A stretch of DNA of 64,000 bases from SAR86 cluster bacterium AG-422-E19 (GCA_003213595.1 QCMR01000001.1:1-64000), one strand, 5' to 3'. Counted from the first letter of the stretch, positions 51,801-62,882 are shown. Numbers and translations are program-made. Notes: generated by a model from the letters alone, not told the origin.

Positions 51801-52355
51801 ATGAAAATTTTTCTGATTAGACATGGTGAAGCTTCCCAATCTTGGGACCAATCAGCGGATCCAGGATTAAGCGAACTTGGCAAAGAACAAGCTCTGGAGT
51901 GTTTTAATACTCTCTATGAAAATGAAGATCTCAATCAATTTAATTTAATCTCCAGTCCACTTAAAAGAGCTCAAGAAACTAGTTTGCATTTCAAAAAAAA
52001 CTTAGATAAGCAACTGTCCTTGAATGAGGCCTTCAGAGAAATTCCATCTCCAGGTATATCTTTATTAGAGCGTAAAAATTGGTTACAAGAAGTTTTCAAA
52101 AAAAATATTAACGAATTGGAAAAGCCTCAACAAATTTGGCAATCAAAAATTCTTTCTACTTTAAAAAGTTTTACCGAACCAACAATCATATTCTCTCACT
52201 TCATGGTTATAAATATTGTTGTAAGTACTTTAAAAAATGATCCCAGAGTGGTTTCTTTTTATCCTGACAACTGCTCGATTACTGAAATAGAGAATAAAGA
52301 AGGCAAACTAAATTTAATATCTATAGGAAATGAATTACAAACCCACGTAAATTAA
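51801..52355 (+). CDS. Histidine phosphatase family protein (SixA/PGAM-like)
   Basis: FLIRHGEASQSWD, SSPLKRAQET; acceptable second His in IIFSHFMVI. Confidence 0.85.
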   Translation: MKIFLIRHGEASQSWDQSADPGLSELGKEQALECFNTLYENEDLNQFNLISSPLKRAQETSLHFKKNLDKQLSLNEAFREIPSPGISLLERKNWLQEVFKKNINELEKPQQIWQSKILSTLKSFTEPTIIFSHFMVINIVVSTLKNDPRVVSFYPDNCSITEIENKEGKLNLISIGNELQTHVN

Positions 52356-52618
52356 TGAGAAGTAAAGATCAAAATAAAGAAGATAGAAAGTCGTTAAAAT
52401 ATCAAGTTGGATTATCCTTGAGAAGATACTTCAAAGAATTGGATGGAAATAAAGCCACTAATGTTTTTGAAATGGTCATAAAAGAGGTGGAAAAACCAAT
52501 GCTTGAAGAAGTGATGAAATTTTGTAACGGCAATAAATCCCAAGCCAGCAAAATATTAGGTATAAATAGAGTCACACTTAGAACAAAACTAAAACAATAC
52601 AATATAAAAAATGGCTAA
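52355..52618 (+). CDS. fis: DNA-binding protein Fis
   Basis: C-terminal GNKSQASKILGINRVTLRTKLKQYNI HTH; upstream of purH as in other gammaproteobacteria. Confidence 0.93.
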   Translation: MRSKDQNKEDRKSLKYQVGLSLRRYFKELDGNKATNVFEMVIKEVEKPMLEEVMKFCNGNKSQASKILGINRVTLRTKLKQYNIKNG

Positions 52619-54173
52619 AAATCGCAAAATCAAAATCAAACGAGCTCTTGTCAGTGTTTCTAACAAAACCGGCATTGTAGATTTTGCAAAAAAACTCCAT
52701 AACTTGAATATAGAAATCATATCGACAGGAGGAACAGAAAAATTATTGAGAAAAAATAAAATTCCAGTAGTTCCTGCTGAAAAATTTTCAGGTTCTCCTG
52801 AAATGATGGGTGGCAGAGTAAAAACATTGGTCCCACAAATTCATGGCGGGATTCTTTCTCGCCGAAAAGAAGATAGAGACGAAACAAAAAAACACGGTAT
52901 CAAAGAAATTGATCTAGTTGTGGTGAATCTCTACCCGTTCGAAGAAACAATAAAAAAACCTAACATTGAATTGGATGAAGCAATTGAAAATATTGATATT
53001 GGAGGTCCAACAATGTTGAGATCAGCCGCTAAAAATTTTTTCCATGTCGCTGTAATTTCGTCTCCAAATCTTTATGATTCATTTATCGCTGACTTAAAGA
53101 GTGAAAGTGGCAAGTGTTCATATGAAACTCGAAGAAAATTGTCTTTGAAAGCTTTTGAACATGTAGCAAATTATGACATTGCAATAGCAAACTTTTTATC
53201 AACTTATGATGATGAGGCTCCAGAAAACTTTTTCAGCAGTCATAAGCTTAAACAAGTATTACGGTATGGAGAAAATCCTCATCAGGAAGCAAATTTTTAT
53301 ATAAATTCTGGGTCTGTAGGAGCAGGCATCACTTCAGCAGAGCAAGTTCAAGGAAAAGAACTTTCTTACAATAATATTGCAGATACCGATGCAGCCATTG
53401 AATGCGTTTCAAATTTTAAAAAACCCTCTTGTGTCATTGTCAAGCATGCAAATCCTTGTGGTGTGGCTTCAGGGAAGACATTGTTAGAAGCCTATGAGAA
53501 AGCTTTTTCTTGTGATGAAACCTCTGCATTTGGCGGCATTATTGCTCTCAATAAAGCACTTGATAAATTTACTGCGAAAAAAATTATCGATAATCAATTT
53601 GTTGAAGTTATAGCTGCACCAGCCATTAATCCTGCTGCAAAAAAAATAATAGCTAGAAAGAAAAATGTACGTCTTTTATTAGTTAAAGATTTATTTCAAA
53701 AACCAATCGGATTTAAAACCCTAACTATGAACCAAGGTATTCTGGTCCAAAATGTTGATGACGGTGCGGTATCAAAAAAAGATCTCAAAGTAGTAACTAA
53801 GAAAAAACCAACTTCCAAACAAGTCAATGATGCTTTATTTGCTTGGCGTGTAGGAAAATATGTCAAATCCAATGCAATTGTTTATGCGAAAAATAATATG
53901 ACTCTTGGTATAGGAGCGGGTCAAATGAGTAGAATCGATAGTGCTGAAATTGCCGTCAGTAAAGCCAAAAAAGCAGGTTTTAATCTTAAAGGAGCAACTA
54001 TGGCTTCGGATGCATTTTTTCCATTTAGAGATAGCATTGATGAAGCTGCAAAGAATGGAATCCAATGTGTGATTCAACCTGGTGGATCGATAAGAGATAA
54101 AGAAGTTATTGCTGCAGCTAATGAAGCTAATATGATCATGTTTTTCACCAGCATGCGTCACTTCAGACATTGA
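52611..54173 (+). CDS. purH: Bifunctional AICAR formyltransferase/IMP cyclohydrolase
   Basis: ALVSVSNKTGIVDFAKKL, MMGGRVKTLVPQIHGGIL, RYGENPHQEA, KHANPCGVA, MASDAFFPFRDSIDEAAKNGI. Confidence 0.98.
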   Translation: MAKNRKIKIKRALVSVSNKTGIVDFAKKLHNLNIEIISTGGTEKLLRKNKIPVVPAEKFSGSPEMMGGRVKTLVPQIHGGILSRRKEDRDETKKHGIKEIDLVVVNLYPFEETIKKPNIELDEAIENIDIGGPTMLRSAAKNFFHVAVISSPNLYDSFIADLKSESGKCSYETRRKLSLKAFEHVANYDIAIANFLSTYDDEAPENFFSSHKLKQVLRYGENPHQEANFYINSGSVGAGITSAEQVQGKELSYNNIADTDAAIECVSNFKKPSCVIVKHANPCGVASGKTLLEAYEKAFSCDETSAFGGIIALNKALDKFTAKKIIDNQFVEVIAAPAINPAAKKIIARKKNVRLLLVKDLFQKPIGFKTLTMNQGILVQNVDDGAVSKKDLKVVTKKKPTSKQVNDALFAWRVGKYVKSNAIVYAKNNMTLGIGAGQMSRIDSAEIAVSKAKKAGFNLKGATMASDAFFPFRDSIDEAAKNGIQCVIQPGGSIRDKEVIAAANEANMIMFFTSMRHFRH

Positions 54174-54174
54174 T

Positions 54175-55440
54175 ATGAAAGTTTTGGTAATAGGTTCTGG
54201 CGGAAGAGAACACGCGCTTGTTTGGAAACTTGCTCAAAGCAATTTGTGTGAAAAAGTTTTTGTTGCTCCTGGTAATGCCGGTACTGCTGATGAGCCAAAA
54301 ACAGAAAACGTTGACTTAAGTACCGAAGATTTAGACGGACTATTAGATTTTGCAAAAAACAAAGAAATTGATCTAACTATTGTCGGTCCTGAGGCTCCTT
54401 TAGTCTCTGGTCTGATTGATTTATTTGAAAAAAATAATTTGCTTTGTTTAGGTCCCAATAAACTTGCTGCGCAAATGGAAGGCTCAAAGATTTTCATGAA
54501 AGATGTTTTAAGGAAAGGAAATATTCCTACTGCAACTTATGAAGTATTTTCAGATCCTGAACCTGCTAGAGATTATTTAGAAACATGCGATATCCCAATT
54601 GTCCTTAAAGCAGACGGCCTTGCAGGCGGGAAAGGTGTAATCGTTGCTTTTACTAGAGAAGAAGCCTTAGAAGCTTTGAACTCTCTAATGGTAGATCAAA
54701 AACTTGGTTCAGCAGGAGATAATCTTGTTATTGAAGAATTCCTTAAAGGCGAAGAAGCTAGCTTCATAGTTTTGTGTGATGGTGAAAATGTAATTCCTTT
54801 GGCAAGTTCTCAAGATCATAAACAAAGAGATGATGGTGACAAAGGTCCTAATACAGGTGGGATGGGAGCATATTCCCCTACTCCCTTAATTACTAAAGAA
54901 CTGAATGAAGAAATTATGCAAGAAATAATTTATCCAACCTTGGCTGAATTAAAACGAAGAAACATAGAATATAAGGGTTTTTTGTATGCTGGTTTGATGA
55001 TAGATGATCAAGAAATTAAAGTCTTAGAATACAACTGTAGGTTTGGGGATCCAGAAACTCAACCGATATTAATGAGAATGAAGAGCGATTTTCTCAGCTT
55101 ATGTTTAAAGGCTGCAAAACAAGAATTAAGGGGAGAACAAATCGAGTGGGATGAAAGATTTGCATTAGGTGTTGTAATGGCTTCAAAAGGCTATCCTGAA
55201 AAATATGAAACTGGTTTTCAAATCTTGGGTATAAGAGAAGAGAATGAAACTACAAAAGTATTTCATTGTGGAACAAAGAAAGAAGGAGAAGAGATTCTTT
55301 CGAATGGCGGTCGGGTTCTTTGTGTTACTGGATTAGGAAATGATTTAGATACTGCTTTTGAAAAAGCTTATGAAGCTACTTCTGAAATTAGTTGGAGTGG
55401 CGCTTTTTACAGAAAAGATATTGGAAAAAGAAATCAGTAA
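54175..55440 (+). CDS. purD: Phosphoribosylamine-glycine ligase
   Basis: MKVLVIGSGGREHALVWKL, VAPGNAGTA, LKADGLAGGKGVIV, GGMGAYSPTP. Confidence 0.98.
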   Translation: MKVLVIGSGGREHALVWKLAQSNLCEKVFVAPGNAGTADEPKTENVDLSTEDLDGLLDFAKNKEIDLTIVGPEAPLVSGLIDLFEKNNLLCLGPNKLAAQMEGSKIFMKDVLRKGNIPTATYEVFSDPEPARDYLETCDIPIVLKADGLAGGKGVIVAFTREEALEALNSLMVDQKLGSAGDNLVIEEFLKGEEASFIVLCDGENVIPLASSQDHKQRDDGDKGPNTGGMGAYSPTPLITKELNEEIMQEIIYPTLAELKRRNIEYKGFLYAGLMIDDQEIKVLEYNCRFGDPETQPILMRMKSDFLSLCLKAAKQELRGEQIEWDERFALGVVMASKGYPEKYETGFQILGIREENETTKVFHCGTKKEGEEILSNGGRVLCVTGLGNDLDTAFEKAYEATSEISWSGAFYRKDIGKRNQ

Positions 55441-55443
55441 ATT

Positions 55444-56226
55444 TTAGACAAGTATTTCTCGAAGTGCTTTGCCTGGACTTGGCTCTCGCATGAAACTTTC
55501 GCCAATGAGGAAGGAATGAATGCCTTGCTCTTTAGAAGATAAGATATCTTCTCTTGAACTAATACCGCTTTCAGAAACCACAATCACATCTTTAGATATT
55601 TGCTTAGCTAGTTCTGTCGCTAAATTTTTATCGACCTCAAAGGTAGTGAGATCTCTATTATTAATACCTAATAATCTTGGACCGACAGACAAAGCTATAT
55701 TCAATTCATCTTCTGAGTGAACTTCGATCAAAACATCCAGATTTAACTCTTCTGCTAACTGAGAAAAGTCCTTCAATTGAACTAAATCAAGAGCAGCAAC
55801 TATCAAAAGTATACAGTCTCCTCCTGAAGCCTTTGTCTCATATATTTGATAAGGATCAATCATGAAATCTTTTCTTAAAATTGGTAATGCACAGGTATTC
55901 CTTACTATGTCGAGGTACTCCAATTTTCCTTGAAAAAATGGTTCGTCTGTGAGGATACTTAAAGAAGTTGCGCCATTTGTTTCATAATCTTCTGCAATTT
56001 CTTTCGGCTCAAAGTCTTGCCTTATAAGGCCTTTGCTGGGCGATGCCTTTTTGATTTCAGCAATAATAGCGGTTTCTTCCTTAGAAACCTTCGTCGAAAT
56101 TGATTCAATAAAGCCTCTTTTCTCATATTTTTCAAAGTCTTCCTCTAAAGAAGAAATCGGCCTATAAGAACTAGACTTTTTAACTGTTTCTTTAGTAGTT
56201 TCTATTATTTTATTAAGCTGATTCAT
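55444..56226 (-). CDS. trpC: Indole-3-glycerol phosphate synthase
   Basis: IAEIKKASPSKGLIRQDF, LSILTDEPFFQG, LRKDFMIDPYQIYE, LGINNRDLTTFEVD, VSESGISS. Confidence 0.97.
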   Translation of the reverse strand: MNQLNKIIETTKETVKKSSSYRPISSLEEDFEKYEKRGFIESISTKVSKEETAIIAEIKKASPSKGLIRQDFEPKEIAEDYETNGATSLSILTDEPFFQGKLEYLDIVRNTCALPILRKDFMIDPYQIYETKASGGDCILLIVAALDLVQLKDFSQLAEELNLDVLIEVHSEDELNIALSVGPRLLGINNRDLTTFEVDKNLATELAKQISKDVIVVSESGISSREDILSSKEQGIHSFLIGESFMREPSPGKALREILV

Positions 56227-57244
56227 TAAAATTATTAGAAAAAGTAGCTAATTCCTTAAGCTTATCAAAGCCTGATCCAGACTTTATTATGTCAATTGCA
56301 ATCTCAAATGCTTTTTCAAAGCTAGTTACTAAGTCAGAAACATAAATTACAGCAGCGGAGTTTAAACTTGTTATATCTTCGCCCGATTTAAAGCCTTTAT
56401 TTTGGAGAGTTGTTTTTATGAGATCTAGACTTTGTGATGGAGAGTCTATTTGAAGATCATTTAAATCATCATGATGAATATCAAAATCTTTTGGATCAAT
56501 TTCATACTCTTTAATTTTATTATTTTCCAATTCCGCCACAAATGTTTTATCTACTGAACTAATTTCATCAAGACCATCTTTTGAATGAAAAACCATCGCT
56601 TTAATTGTTCCAAGATTTTTTAGAGTTTCTGCAACAGGCAAAACCCATTTAGGATCATAAACCCCAATACATTGTCTTTTTGCACCTGCAGGATTGGTAA
56701 GTGGTCCAAGCAAATTAAAAATAGTCTTATCAGCAATTTGTTTTCTTACTGGCATGACAAATTTCATTCCTGGATGAAAATTTTGAGCGAACATAAATCC
56801 AATTCCAATTTCCTCAATACATTTAGCAACTTGATTTGGACTAAGACTCAAATTTACATCAGCTGCTTCTAAAACGTCAGCACTGCCACTTTTACCAGTT
56901 GCTGTCCTGTTACCGTGTTTTGCAATTTTTATTTTTGCTGCTGCTGATACCAAAGCTGCAGTTGTAGATACGTTCATCATACTTTTTCCAAGTCCTCCTG
57001 TTCCACAACAGTCAACAAGATTATCTTTCTCTTTCAAATCAACTTTTAAAGACGCAGCTCTCATTGCTAGGACAGCTCCAGTTAATTCATCTGATGTTTC
57101 TCCTTTTCTAGAAAGACTAAGAAGAAAGTTTTCAATATCTTGTTCTGAAATCTTTCCAACAAAAATTTCTTGCATGACATATGCAGTTTCTTCCTGAGAA
57201 AGATTTTTTGAGGAAACTTTAGATATGATTTCAGTTGAATTCAT
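56213..57244 (-). CDS. trpD: Anthranilate phosphoribosyltransferase
   Basis: DCCGTGGLGKSMMNVSTTAALVSAAA, KHGNRTATGKSGSADVLEA, FNLLGPLTNPAGAKRQCIGVY. Confidence 0.97.
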   Translation of the reverse strand: MNSTEIISKVSSKNLSQEETAYVMQEIFVGKISEQDIENFLLSLSRKGETSDELTGAVLAMRAASLKVDLKEKDNLVDCCGTGGLGKSMMNVSTTAALVSAAAKIKIAKHGNRTATGKSGSADVLEAADVNLSLSPNQVAKCIEEIGIGFMFAQNFHPGMKFVMPVRKQIADKTIFNLLGPLTNPAGAKRQCIGVYDPKWVLPVAETLKNLGTIKAMVFHSKDGLDEISSVDKTFVAELENNKIKEYEIDPKDFDIHHDDLNDLQIDSPSQSLDLIKTTLQNKGFKSGEDITSLNSAAVIYVSDLVTSFEKAFEIAIDIIKSGSGFDKLKELATFSNNFNESA

Positions 57245-57807
57245 ATTGTATTTAAAAAATTAGAAAGAAGTTTTTTCCCATCTTCGGTCATGATTGATTC
57301 TGGATGAAACTGAACTCCACTCACATTCAATTTGCAATGTTGAATTCCCATGATAGAACCATCAACAGTTCTCGCGTTAATAATAAAATCTTCTGAAAGG
57401 GTTTTTTCCTCAATGACCAAAGAGTGATATCTGGTTGCAGTGAAATTATCAGGTATGCCTTCAAATAAGAAATTGCCATCGTGCTGTATTTCAGAGGTTT
57501 TGCCATGCATAAGTTCTTTAGCTTTTATGATATTTGCACCAAAGACTGCGCCAATGGCTTGATGTCCCAAACATACGCCTAAAATAGGCTTATTTTCCTT
57601 AAAAGAATCAATAACTTCCATCGATATCCCAGACTCTTTTGGGGTACAAGGTCCTGGAGAAATTACAATATATTTAGGATCCAATTTCTTTATTTCTTCT
57701 ATCGTTATTTGGTCGTTTCTGAAAGTTTTAACCTCCTGCCCTAACTCTCCAAAGTACTGAACAAGGTTATAAGTAAAAGAGTCGTAATTGTCGATCATCA
57801 ATAACAT
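57241..57807 (-). CDS. trpG: Anthranilate synthase glutamine amidotransferase component
   Basis: MLLMIDNYDSFTYNLVQYF, SPGPCTPKESGIS, LGVCLGHQAIG, GVQFHPESIMTEDG. Confidence 0.98.
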   Translation of the reverse strand: MLLMIDNYDSFTYNLVQYFGELGQEVKTFRNDQITIEEIKKLDPKYIVISPGPCTPKESGISMEVIDSFKENKPILGVCLGHQAIGAVFGANIIKAKELMHGKTSEIQHDGNFLFEGIPDNFTATRYHSLVIEEKTLSEDFIINARTVDGSIMGIQHCKLNVSGVQFHPESIMTEDGKKLLSNFLNTI

Positions 57808-59259
57808 TCAAGAACCTATATTGTTAATTGCTTTGACTATTGCCATTGATTTATTATTTACTTCTTCCCATTCCTGCTCTGCAACAGAATCGGCAACTAT
57901 GCCTCCACCTGCTCCAACATATATTTTTTTATCTTTGATGACAGCACTTCTGATGACAATAGCAGTATCCATATTACCTGACCAAGATATGTACCCTACT
58001 GCACCGCCATATATTCTTCTTCTTGAAACTTCTAGTTCATCAATAATTTCCATAGCCCTGACTTTGGGGGCACCTGTTAGAGTTCCTGCCGGGAAAGTTG
58101 CTCTTAGTGCGTCTATCGGAGAAATATTGTCTCTAACCTTTCCGACTACATTGGAGACCAGATGCATTACATGAGAGTATCTTTCAATAATCATTTTTTC
58201 ATTAGTATTTACTGACCCAATTTCTGCAACTCTTCCGATATCGTTGCGACCTAAATCTATTAGCATTAAATGTTCCGCCAATTCTTTAGGATCATTTTTG
58301 AGTTCGTCCTCAAGTTGTTGGTCTTCTTTTTCATTTTTTCCTCTAGGTTTAGTTCCAGCAATTGGTCTGACGGTAATATCGCCATGCTCAAGTCTTACTA
58401 ATATTTCTGGAGATGATCCAACTAGTTGGTAATCTCCAAAATCCAAGAAAAACATGTAAGGAGAAGGATTTAATTTTCTTAGAGATTTGTAGAGTTCAAA
58501 AGGAGGAAGATCAAAATCTGCCGATCTTTCTTGAGCAAAGACGACCTGCATTACGTCTCCCTCAATTATATAGTCCTTTATTTTTTCAATACACTTTGTG
58601 TATTGTTCGAAATTCATATTTGATTTGAAAGTTATTTCATTTTTGGATGTAACTTCTTCAGTTTTTCTATCATCTTGAGATTCTAGTCTTTCAATCAACT
58701 TATCAATCTCGCTAAATGTTTCTGAGTATGAATTTTCAATATTTGGATTTGAATAAAAAACAACTTCTAAAGTTTTTTTTAGGTTATCAAAAATCATCAC
58801 TTTGTCAGATATAAGTAAATTTATATCTTCTATTTCATGAGCTTCATTTTTTGAAGTATTCTGAAGTTTAGTTTCTATTAGCCTAATCGATTCGTAACCA
58901 AAAAAACCAACTAATCCTCCTGAAAAAATTGGTAAATTTCCTGTATCTGGGTAAAAATTTTCTTCTAAATAATTTTCAATAAATTTTAAAGGTTCAGATG
59001 ACGAAATTTTTTCTTCATCACCATTTAGATTTAGAAAAATTTCAGAATTCTTAACTTTAATTGAAGATTCAGAGGGTAATCCAATAATCGAATATCTACC
59101 CCATTTCATGTCAACTTCTGCAGATTCTAGAAAATAAGAGCCTTTTGACTTAAATTTATCAAAAATATCAATGGGTATAAGCTTTTCAGCCTTAATTTTC
59201 TTTGATAAAGGTACACGATTATATGTACCTTTTTGACTGTAGAATTCCTTTTCTTTCAT
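57808..59259 (-). CDS. trpE: Anthranilate synthase component I
   Basis: LVGFFGYESIRLIE, SPEILVRLEHGDITVRPIAGTKPRG, DLGRNDIGRVAEIGSV, FPAGTLTGAPKVRAMEII. Confidence 0.98.
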   Translation of the reverse strand: MKEKEFYSQKGTYNRVPLSKKIKAEKLIPIDIFDKFKSKGSYFLESAEVDMKWGRYSIIGLPSESSIKVKNSEIFLNLNGDEEKISSSEPLKFIENYLEENFYPDTGNLPIFSGGLVGFFGYESIRLIETKLQNTSKNEAHEIEDINLLISDKVMIFDNLKKTLEVVFYSNPNIENSYSETFSEIDKLIERLESQDDRKTEEVTSKNEITFKSNMNFEQYTKCIEKIKDYIIEGDVMQVVFAQERSADFDLPPFELYKSLRKLNPSPYMFFLDFGDYQLVGSSPEILVRLEHGDITVRPIAGTKPRGKNEKEDQQLEDELKNDPKELAEHLMLIDLGRNDIGRVAEIGSVNTNEKMIIERYSHVMHLVSNVVGKVRDNISPIDALRATFPAGTLTGAPKVRAMEIIDELEVSRRRIYGGAVGYISWSGNMDTAIVIRSAVIKDKKIYVGAGGGIVADSVAEQEWEEVNNKSMAIVKAINNIGS

Positions 59260-59667
59260 TTAATTTAGGATTAGTTTTGAATTATCCTTAACATTGTGTG
59301 AAGAAAACCAGCCTCTGGATAGTTCTAAAGCATATTTAGCAGGTTCAGATGAACAAACAGAATTAAGCGATCTTGGAGATAATTCCTTTACTTCAATCAA
59401 AGTCATATCTTCTCTAAAGAAACCAAGGTCTAAAGGAATATAAGTATTTTTCATCCACATGCATCTCTTACCTGCATTTTTCCAAACGAACAACATTCCA
59501 TCTGAATTTGATAAATCTTTTCTATACATGAGACCTTTTGATTTTTCTCTCTGAGAAATAGCCAATTCTACGCATAAATTTAATTTCTCAATAGAAACTG
59601 AACTACATTGTTTATCAGAACTAGCTAAAACTGGAGCCAGTAAAAGGAGAAAAAGTAATTTAATCAA
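59260..59667 (-). CDS. DUF192 family secreted protein
   Basis: [44 protein letters not shown]; signal peptide. Confidence 0.9.
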   Translation of the reverse strand: MIKLLFLLLLAPVLASSDKQCSSVSIEKLNLCVELAISQREKSKGLMYRKDLSNSDGMLFVWKNAGKRCMWMKNTYIPLDLGFFREDMTLIEVKELSPRSLNSVCSSEPAKYALELSRGWFSSHNVKDNSKLILN

Positions 59668-60328
59668 TTAGAGATTTTAAATTTGAGATTGTGTCTTGGT
59701 AATCTTTTGTTTTAAAAATAGCAGAACCTGCAACAAAAGTATCGGCACCTGCCTTGGAAACTTCTGAAATATTTTCTTTTGAAATTCCTCCATCTACTTC
59801 TAACCTAATTTCTTTATCTAGTGAATCTATTTTCTTTCTTAGCTTTTTAATTTTAGGTATTGTTGAATCAATGAACTTTTGTCCTCCAAAACCAGGGTTA
59901 ACACTCATTAGTAAAACCAAATCTAATTCAGGCAGAATTGAATTAATTGTGCTTAACGGTGTAGCTGGATTAAGAACCATACCAGCTTTTAAATCATAAT
60001 TTTTTATCGTTTGAACACATTTGTGAATATGTTCAGTTGCTTCTGGATGAAAACTTATAACAGATGCGCCTGCTTCAGCAAAATCATCAATCAGTCTTTC
60101 TACTGGCTTTACCATCAAATGAACATCTATTGGGGCTTTTATTCCATAATCAATTAAGGACTTACACACCATAGGACCAATTGTAAGGTTGGGTACATAG
60201 TGATTATCCATTACATCAAAGTGAACCCAATCAGCACCAGCCGATAATACATCATCAACTTCTTTACCTAGCTGCGAAAAGTCTGCAGATAAAATTGATG
60301 GAGCAATTACATTCTTTTGTTTAGCCAT
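59660..60328 (-). CDS. rpe: Ribulose-phosphate 3-epimerase
   Basis: [59 protein letters not shown]. Confidence 0.98.
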   Translation of the reverse strand: MAKQKNVIAPSILSADFSQLGKEVDDVLSAGADWVHFDVMDNHYVPNLTIGPMVCKSLIDYGIKAPIDVHLMVKPVERLIDDFAEAGASVISFHPEATEHIHKCVQTIKNYDLKAGMVLNPATPLSTINSILPELDLVLLMSVNPGFGGQKFIDSTIPKIKKLRKKIDSLDKEIRLEVDGGISKENISEVSKAGADTFVAGSAIFKTKDYQDTISNLKSLID

Positions 60329-60341
60329 AAACAGAAGTTTA

Positions 60342-61001
60342 CTATTCGACTACTAACCCGTCTAACAAGTTCAACTCTTTTTTTGAGTTTAAATTTATTA
60401 AATCACCTGAATAAATCTCTCCTGTAACTTCATTTTGTTTTACATATTTTTGAAGTAAATCAGTCCACAAATCATAATAATCCTCTTTTAAACCTTTAAA
60501 AATTTTTGGATTTACTACAGCAATGCCTGCATAAGTTAAATTATTTTTTGTTTTTGAATTTTTTACGATGCCAGCTTCAAGATATGCATCTTTTGATTTT
60601 TTTTCTCTAACGAAAATTAAATGAGCCGCTTTTTTCAATTTAAAGTCTAAAAATTTTTCAATAGGATAATCACTCCAAAGATCTCCGCTAATTAACAAAA
60701 AAGGTTCTTTTTGAATAATCTTTTTAGCTGTTACTAAAGCCCCGCCAGTACCTTTTATTTCTTCCTCATGAGAATAAGTGATTTTTAAACCATATTTTTT
60801 CCCTGAACCCACCGATCTAACAATTTTATTTGATAGATAGTGAGTATTTATGACTATATTTTTGAAACCTGCCTTTCTGATCTTTAAAAGGTTCCAATGA
60901 ATAAGAGGCTTTTTTTTAATTTTTATTAATGGCTTAGGTAATTTTTTTGTAAAAGGTCTTAGCCTTTTTCCAAAACCAGCTGCCAAAATAAAAATTTTCA
61001 T
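60342..61001 (-). CDS. murU: Nucleotidyltransferase, N-acetylmuramate-1-phosphate uridylyltransferase MurU-like
   Basis: [30 protein letters not shown]; overlaps amgK-like gene downstream of lptD. Confidence 0.88.
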   Translation of the reverse strand: MKIFILAAGFGKRLRPFTKKLPKPLIKIKKKPLIHWNLLKIRKAGFKNIVINTHYLSNKIVRSVGSGKKYGLKITYSHEEEIKGTGGALVTAKKIIQKEPFLLISGDLWSDYPIEKFLDFKLKKAAHLIFVREKKSKDAYLEAGIVKNSKTKNNLTYAGIAVVNPKIFKGLKEDYYDLWTDLLQKYVKQNEVTGEIYSGDLINLNSKKELNLLDGLVVE

Positions 61002-62017
61002 AGTGTTTTTAACCTTTGCTCCAAAATAGGTATTAAATTTTTAAAGAAATCACTATATCGTTTTGTCTCATCGTATTCTAAAGAAGTAGTCATTAAATAT
61101 TTAAGAATGATCTTAAAATCTTTCAATCTAGCTGACCTTTTTAATTCTAAAAATACTTGAGATAATTTACCTAAAATCCTTGTCTGTCTTTGAAGACTAG
61201 CAATATCAACCATTCTTTTTACTTCTGCAGTTTTAAGTGAGGCAGTTTTAACAATTTGAGAATTTTCAACATAAAAATCAAGCCATTCTGATATTTCTTC
61301 TTTTGTCCACTTCTGGTAGAGATCTTTGAAGATGGAAGCTAAATCTATGCCCAAAGGTCCTATCAATGCATCTTGAAAATCAATTACACCAATTTTTTTT
61401 TCTGACAATGAAATTAGATTTCTTGATTCAAAGTCATAATGATTTATGACCTTTGGATTATCTTTAAGCTCAGAGATGATTATCGAATAAAATTCATCAA
61501 TTTCTTCTTTTAAGTTTTCTAGCTCAGTTACTTCTAAAAACTCTTCTAAAAAGAATCTTTTAAATAGGTATAAATTATTTTCTGTAATTTTTTCAAAATC
61601 AGAAAATATCCTTTCGTCTGGCTTTATTACTTCAATTTTATGAATTTGTTCTATAGCTAATTTGATTAATTTGTTTGAATTTTTCTCATTCAAGTAAAAT
61701 TGCAAAACGTCATCGCCAAAATCTTCAACGATCAAATTTCCAAGCGAGTCATTTTTAAAATAAATGACTGGCACATTAACATTTGCCTTTTTAAAAATTT
61801 CTGCTTTTGTGTAAAAAGACTCAATACTTTCATCTATTCCCTCAGGAACCACCATTAATATCGAGCTTTTATCTTTGAAAGGAATTCGAAAAAATGTCCT
61901 TTGACTGGACTCTATTCGAAGTTTTTGGCCTTTAGAGAGAATCTCTTCATTTGACACACCAATACTCTCTGATATCCAATTCAGGGATTCAGCAGAAATA
62001 TCGCCTGACTGAATCAA
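60998..62017 (-). CDS. amgK: Aminoglycoside-phosphotransferase-fold sugar kinase, AmgK-like
   Basis: VINHYDFESRNLISLSEKKIGVIDFQDALIGPLGIDLASI; paired with murU. Confidence 0.88.
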   Translation of the reverse strand: MIQSGDISAESLNWISESIGVSNEEILSKGQKLRIESSQRTFFRIPFKDKSSILMVVPEGIDESIESFYTKAEIFKKANVNVPVIYFKNDSLGNLIVEDFGDDVLQFYLNEKNSNKLIKLAIEQIHKIEVIKPDERIFSDFEKITENNLYLFKRFFLEEFLEVTELENLKEEIDEFYSIIISELKDNPKVINHYDFESRNLISLSEKKIGVIDFQDALIGPLGIDLASIFKDLYQKWTKEEISEWLDFYVENSQIVKTASLKTAEVKRMVDIASLQRQTRILGKLSQVFLELKRSARLKDFKIILKYLMTTSLEYDETKRYSDFFKNLIPILEQRLKTL

Positions 62018-62021
62018 AGCT

Positions 62022-62882
62022 TCAGGAGTCTATCGCTGCCTGAGGGGGAGGAATGTCATCTGGCACAAAAAAATCTGGCGCTAACTGAGCAAAAGGTACT
62101 TCCGCATATTTTGAAAAGTCTTTCACTCCATTATCGGCTAACAAATTATCATCTATACAAAAGTTACCCGTGAACTCTTTAGAGTCTTTTGTGAGGATTA
62201 CATAGGCAGCATCTGCCATAATTTCTGGAGTTCGAGAGACTTTAACAGTTTCGTCTCCGCCAAGTATGTTTTTTACTGCTGCGGTTGCAATAGCGGTTCT
62301 GGGCCACAAAGCATTTACTGCAACACCTTGTTCTTTAAATTCTTCTGCCATTCCCAATACACAAAGACTCATCCCAAATTTAGCAATCGAGTAAGCCACA
62401 CTATTTGCAAACCACTTGGGATTCATATCCAAAGGTGGAGATAAATTTAAAATATGTGGATTTTCAGCTTTTAGCAAAAAAGGTAGACACTTCTTTGAAG
62501 TTAAAAAAGTTCCCCTTGTATTTATTTGGTTCATTAAATCATATCTTTTCATGTCGGTTTGGAGGGTATTAGTCAATTGAATAGCACTAGCATTATTCAC
62601 ACATATATCAATCCCTCCAAAATGATCAGCTCCCTTGTTCACAGCTTCCTCCAATTGATCTTCAAACCTGACATCACATAGAACAGGAAAAGCCTTTCCT
62701 CCAGCTTCTTCAATTTCTTCAGCGGCTGTATAAATTGTTCCTGGAAGTTTTGGGTGCGGTTCAGCTGTTTTAGCAGCTAAAATCACGTTTGCTCCATCTT
62801 CAGCAGCTTTTTTAGCAATTGCTAGTCCAATTCCTCTAGAGGCTCCTGAAACGAATAAAGTTTTGTTTGTTAATTTGCTCAT
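62022..62882 (-). CDS. Short-chain dehydrogenase/reductase (HSDL2-like)
   Basis: KTLFVSGASRGIGLAIAKKAAEDGANV, CVNNASAIQL, NSVAYSIAKFGMSL. Confidence 0.92.
   Translation of the reverse strand: MSKLTNKTLFVSGASRGIGLAIAKKAAEDGANVILAAKTAEPHPKLPGTIYTAAEEIEEAGGKAFPVLCDVRFEDQLEEAVNKGADHFGGIDICVNNASAIQLTNTLQTDMKRYDLMNQINTRGTFLTSKKCLPFLLKAENPHILNLSPPLDMNPKWFANSVAYSIAKFGMSLCVLGMAEEFKEQGVAVNALWPRTAIATAAVKNILGGDETVKVSRTPEIMADAAYVILTKDSKEFTGNFCIDDNLLADNGVKDFSKYAEVPFAQLAPDFFVPDDIPPPQAAIDS

Noticed and set aside
53835-54355. Minus-strand ORFs overlapping purH end and purD start
   Set aside because: Antisense to conserved housekeeping coding sequence with no recognisable motif.
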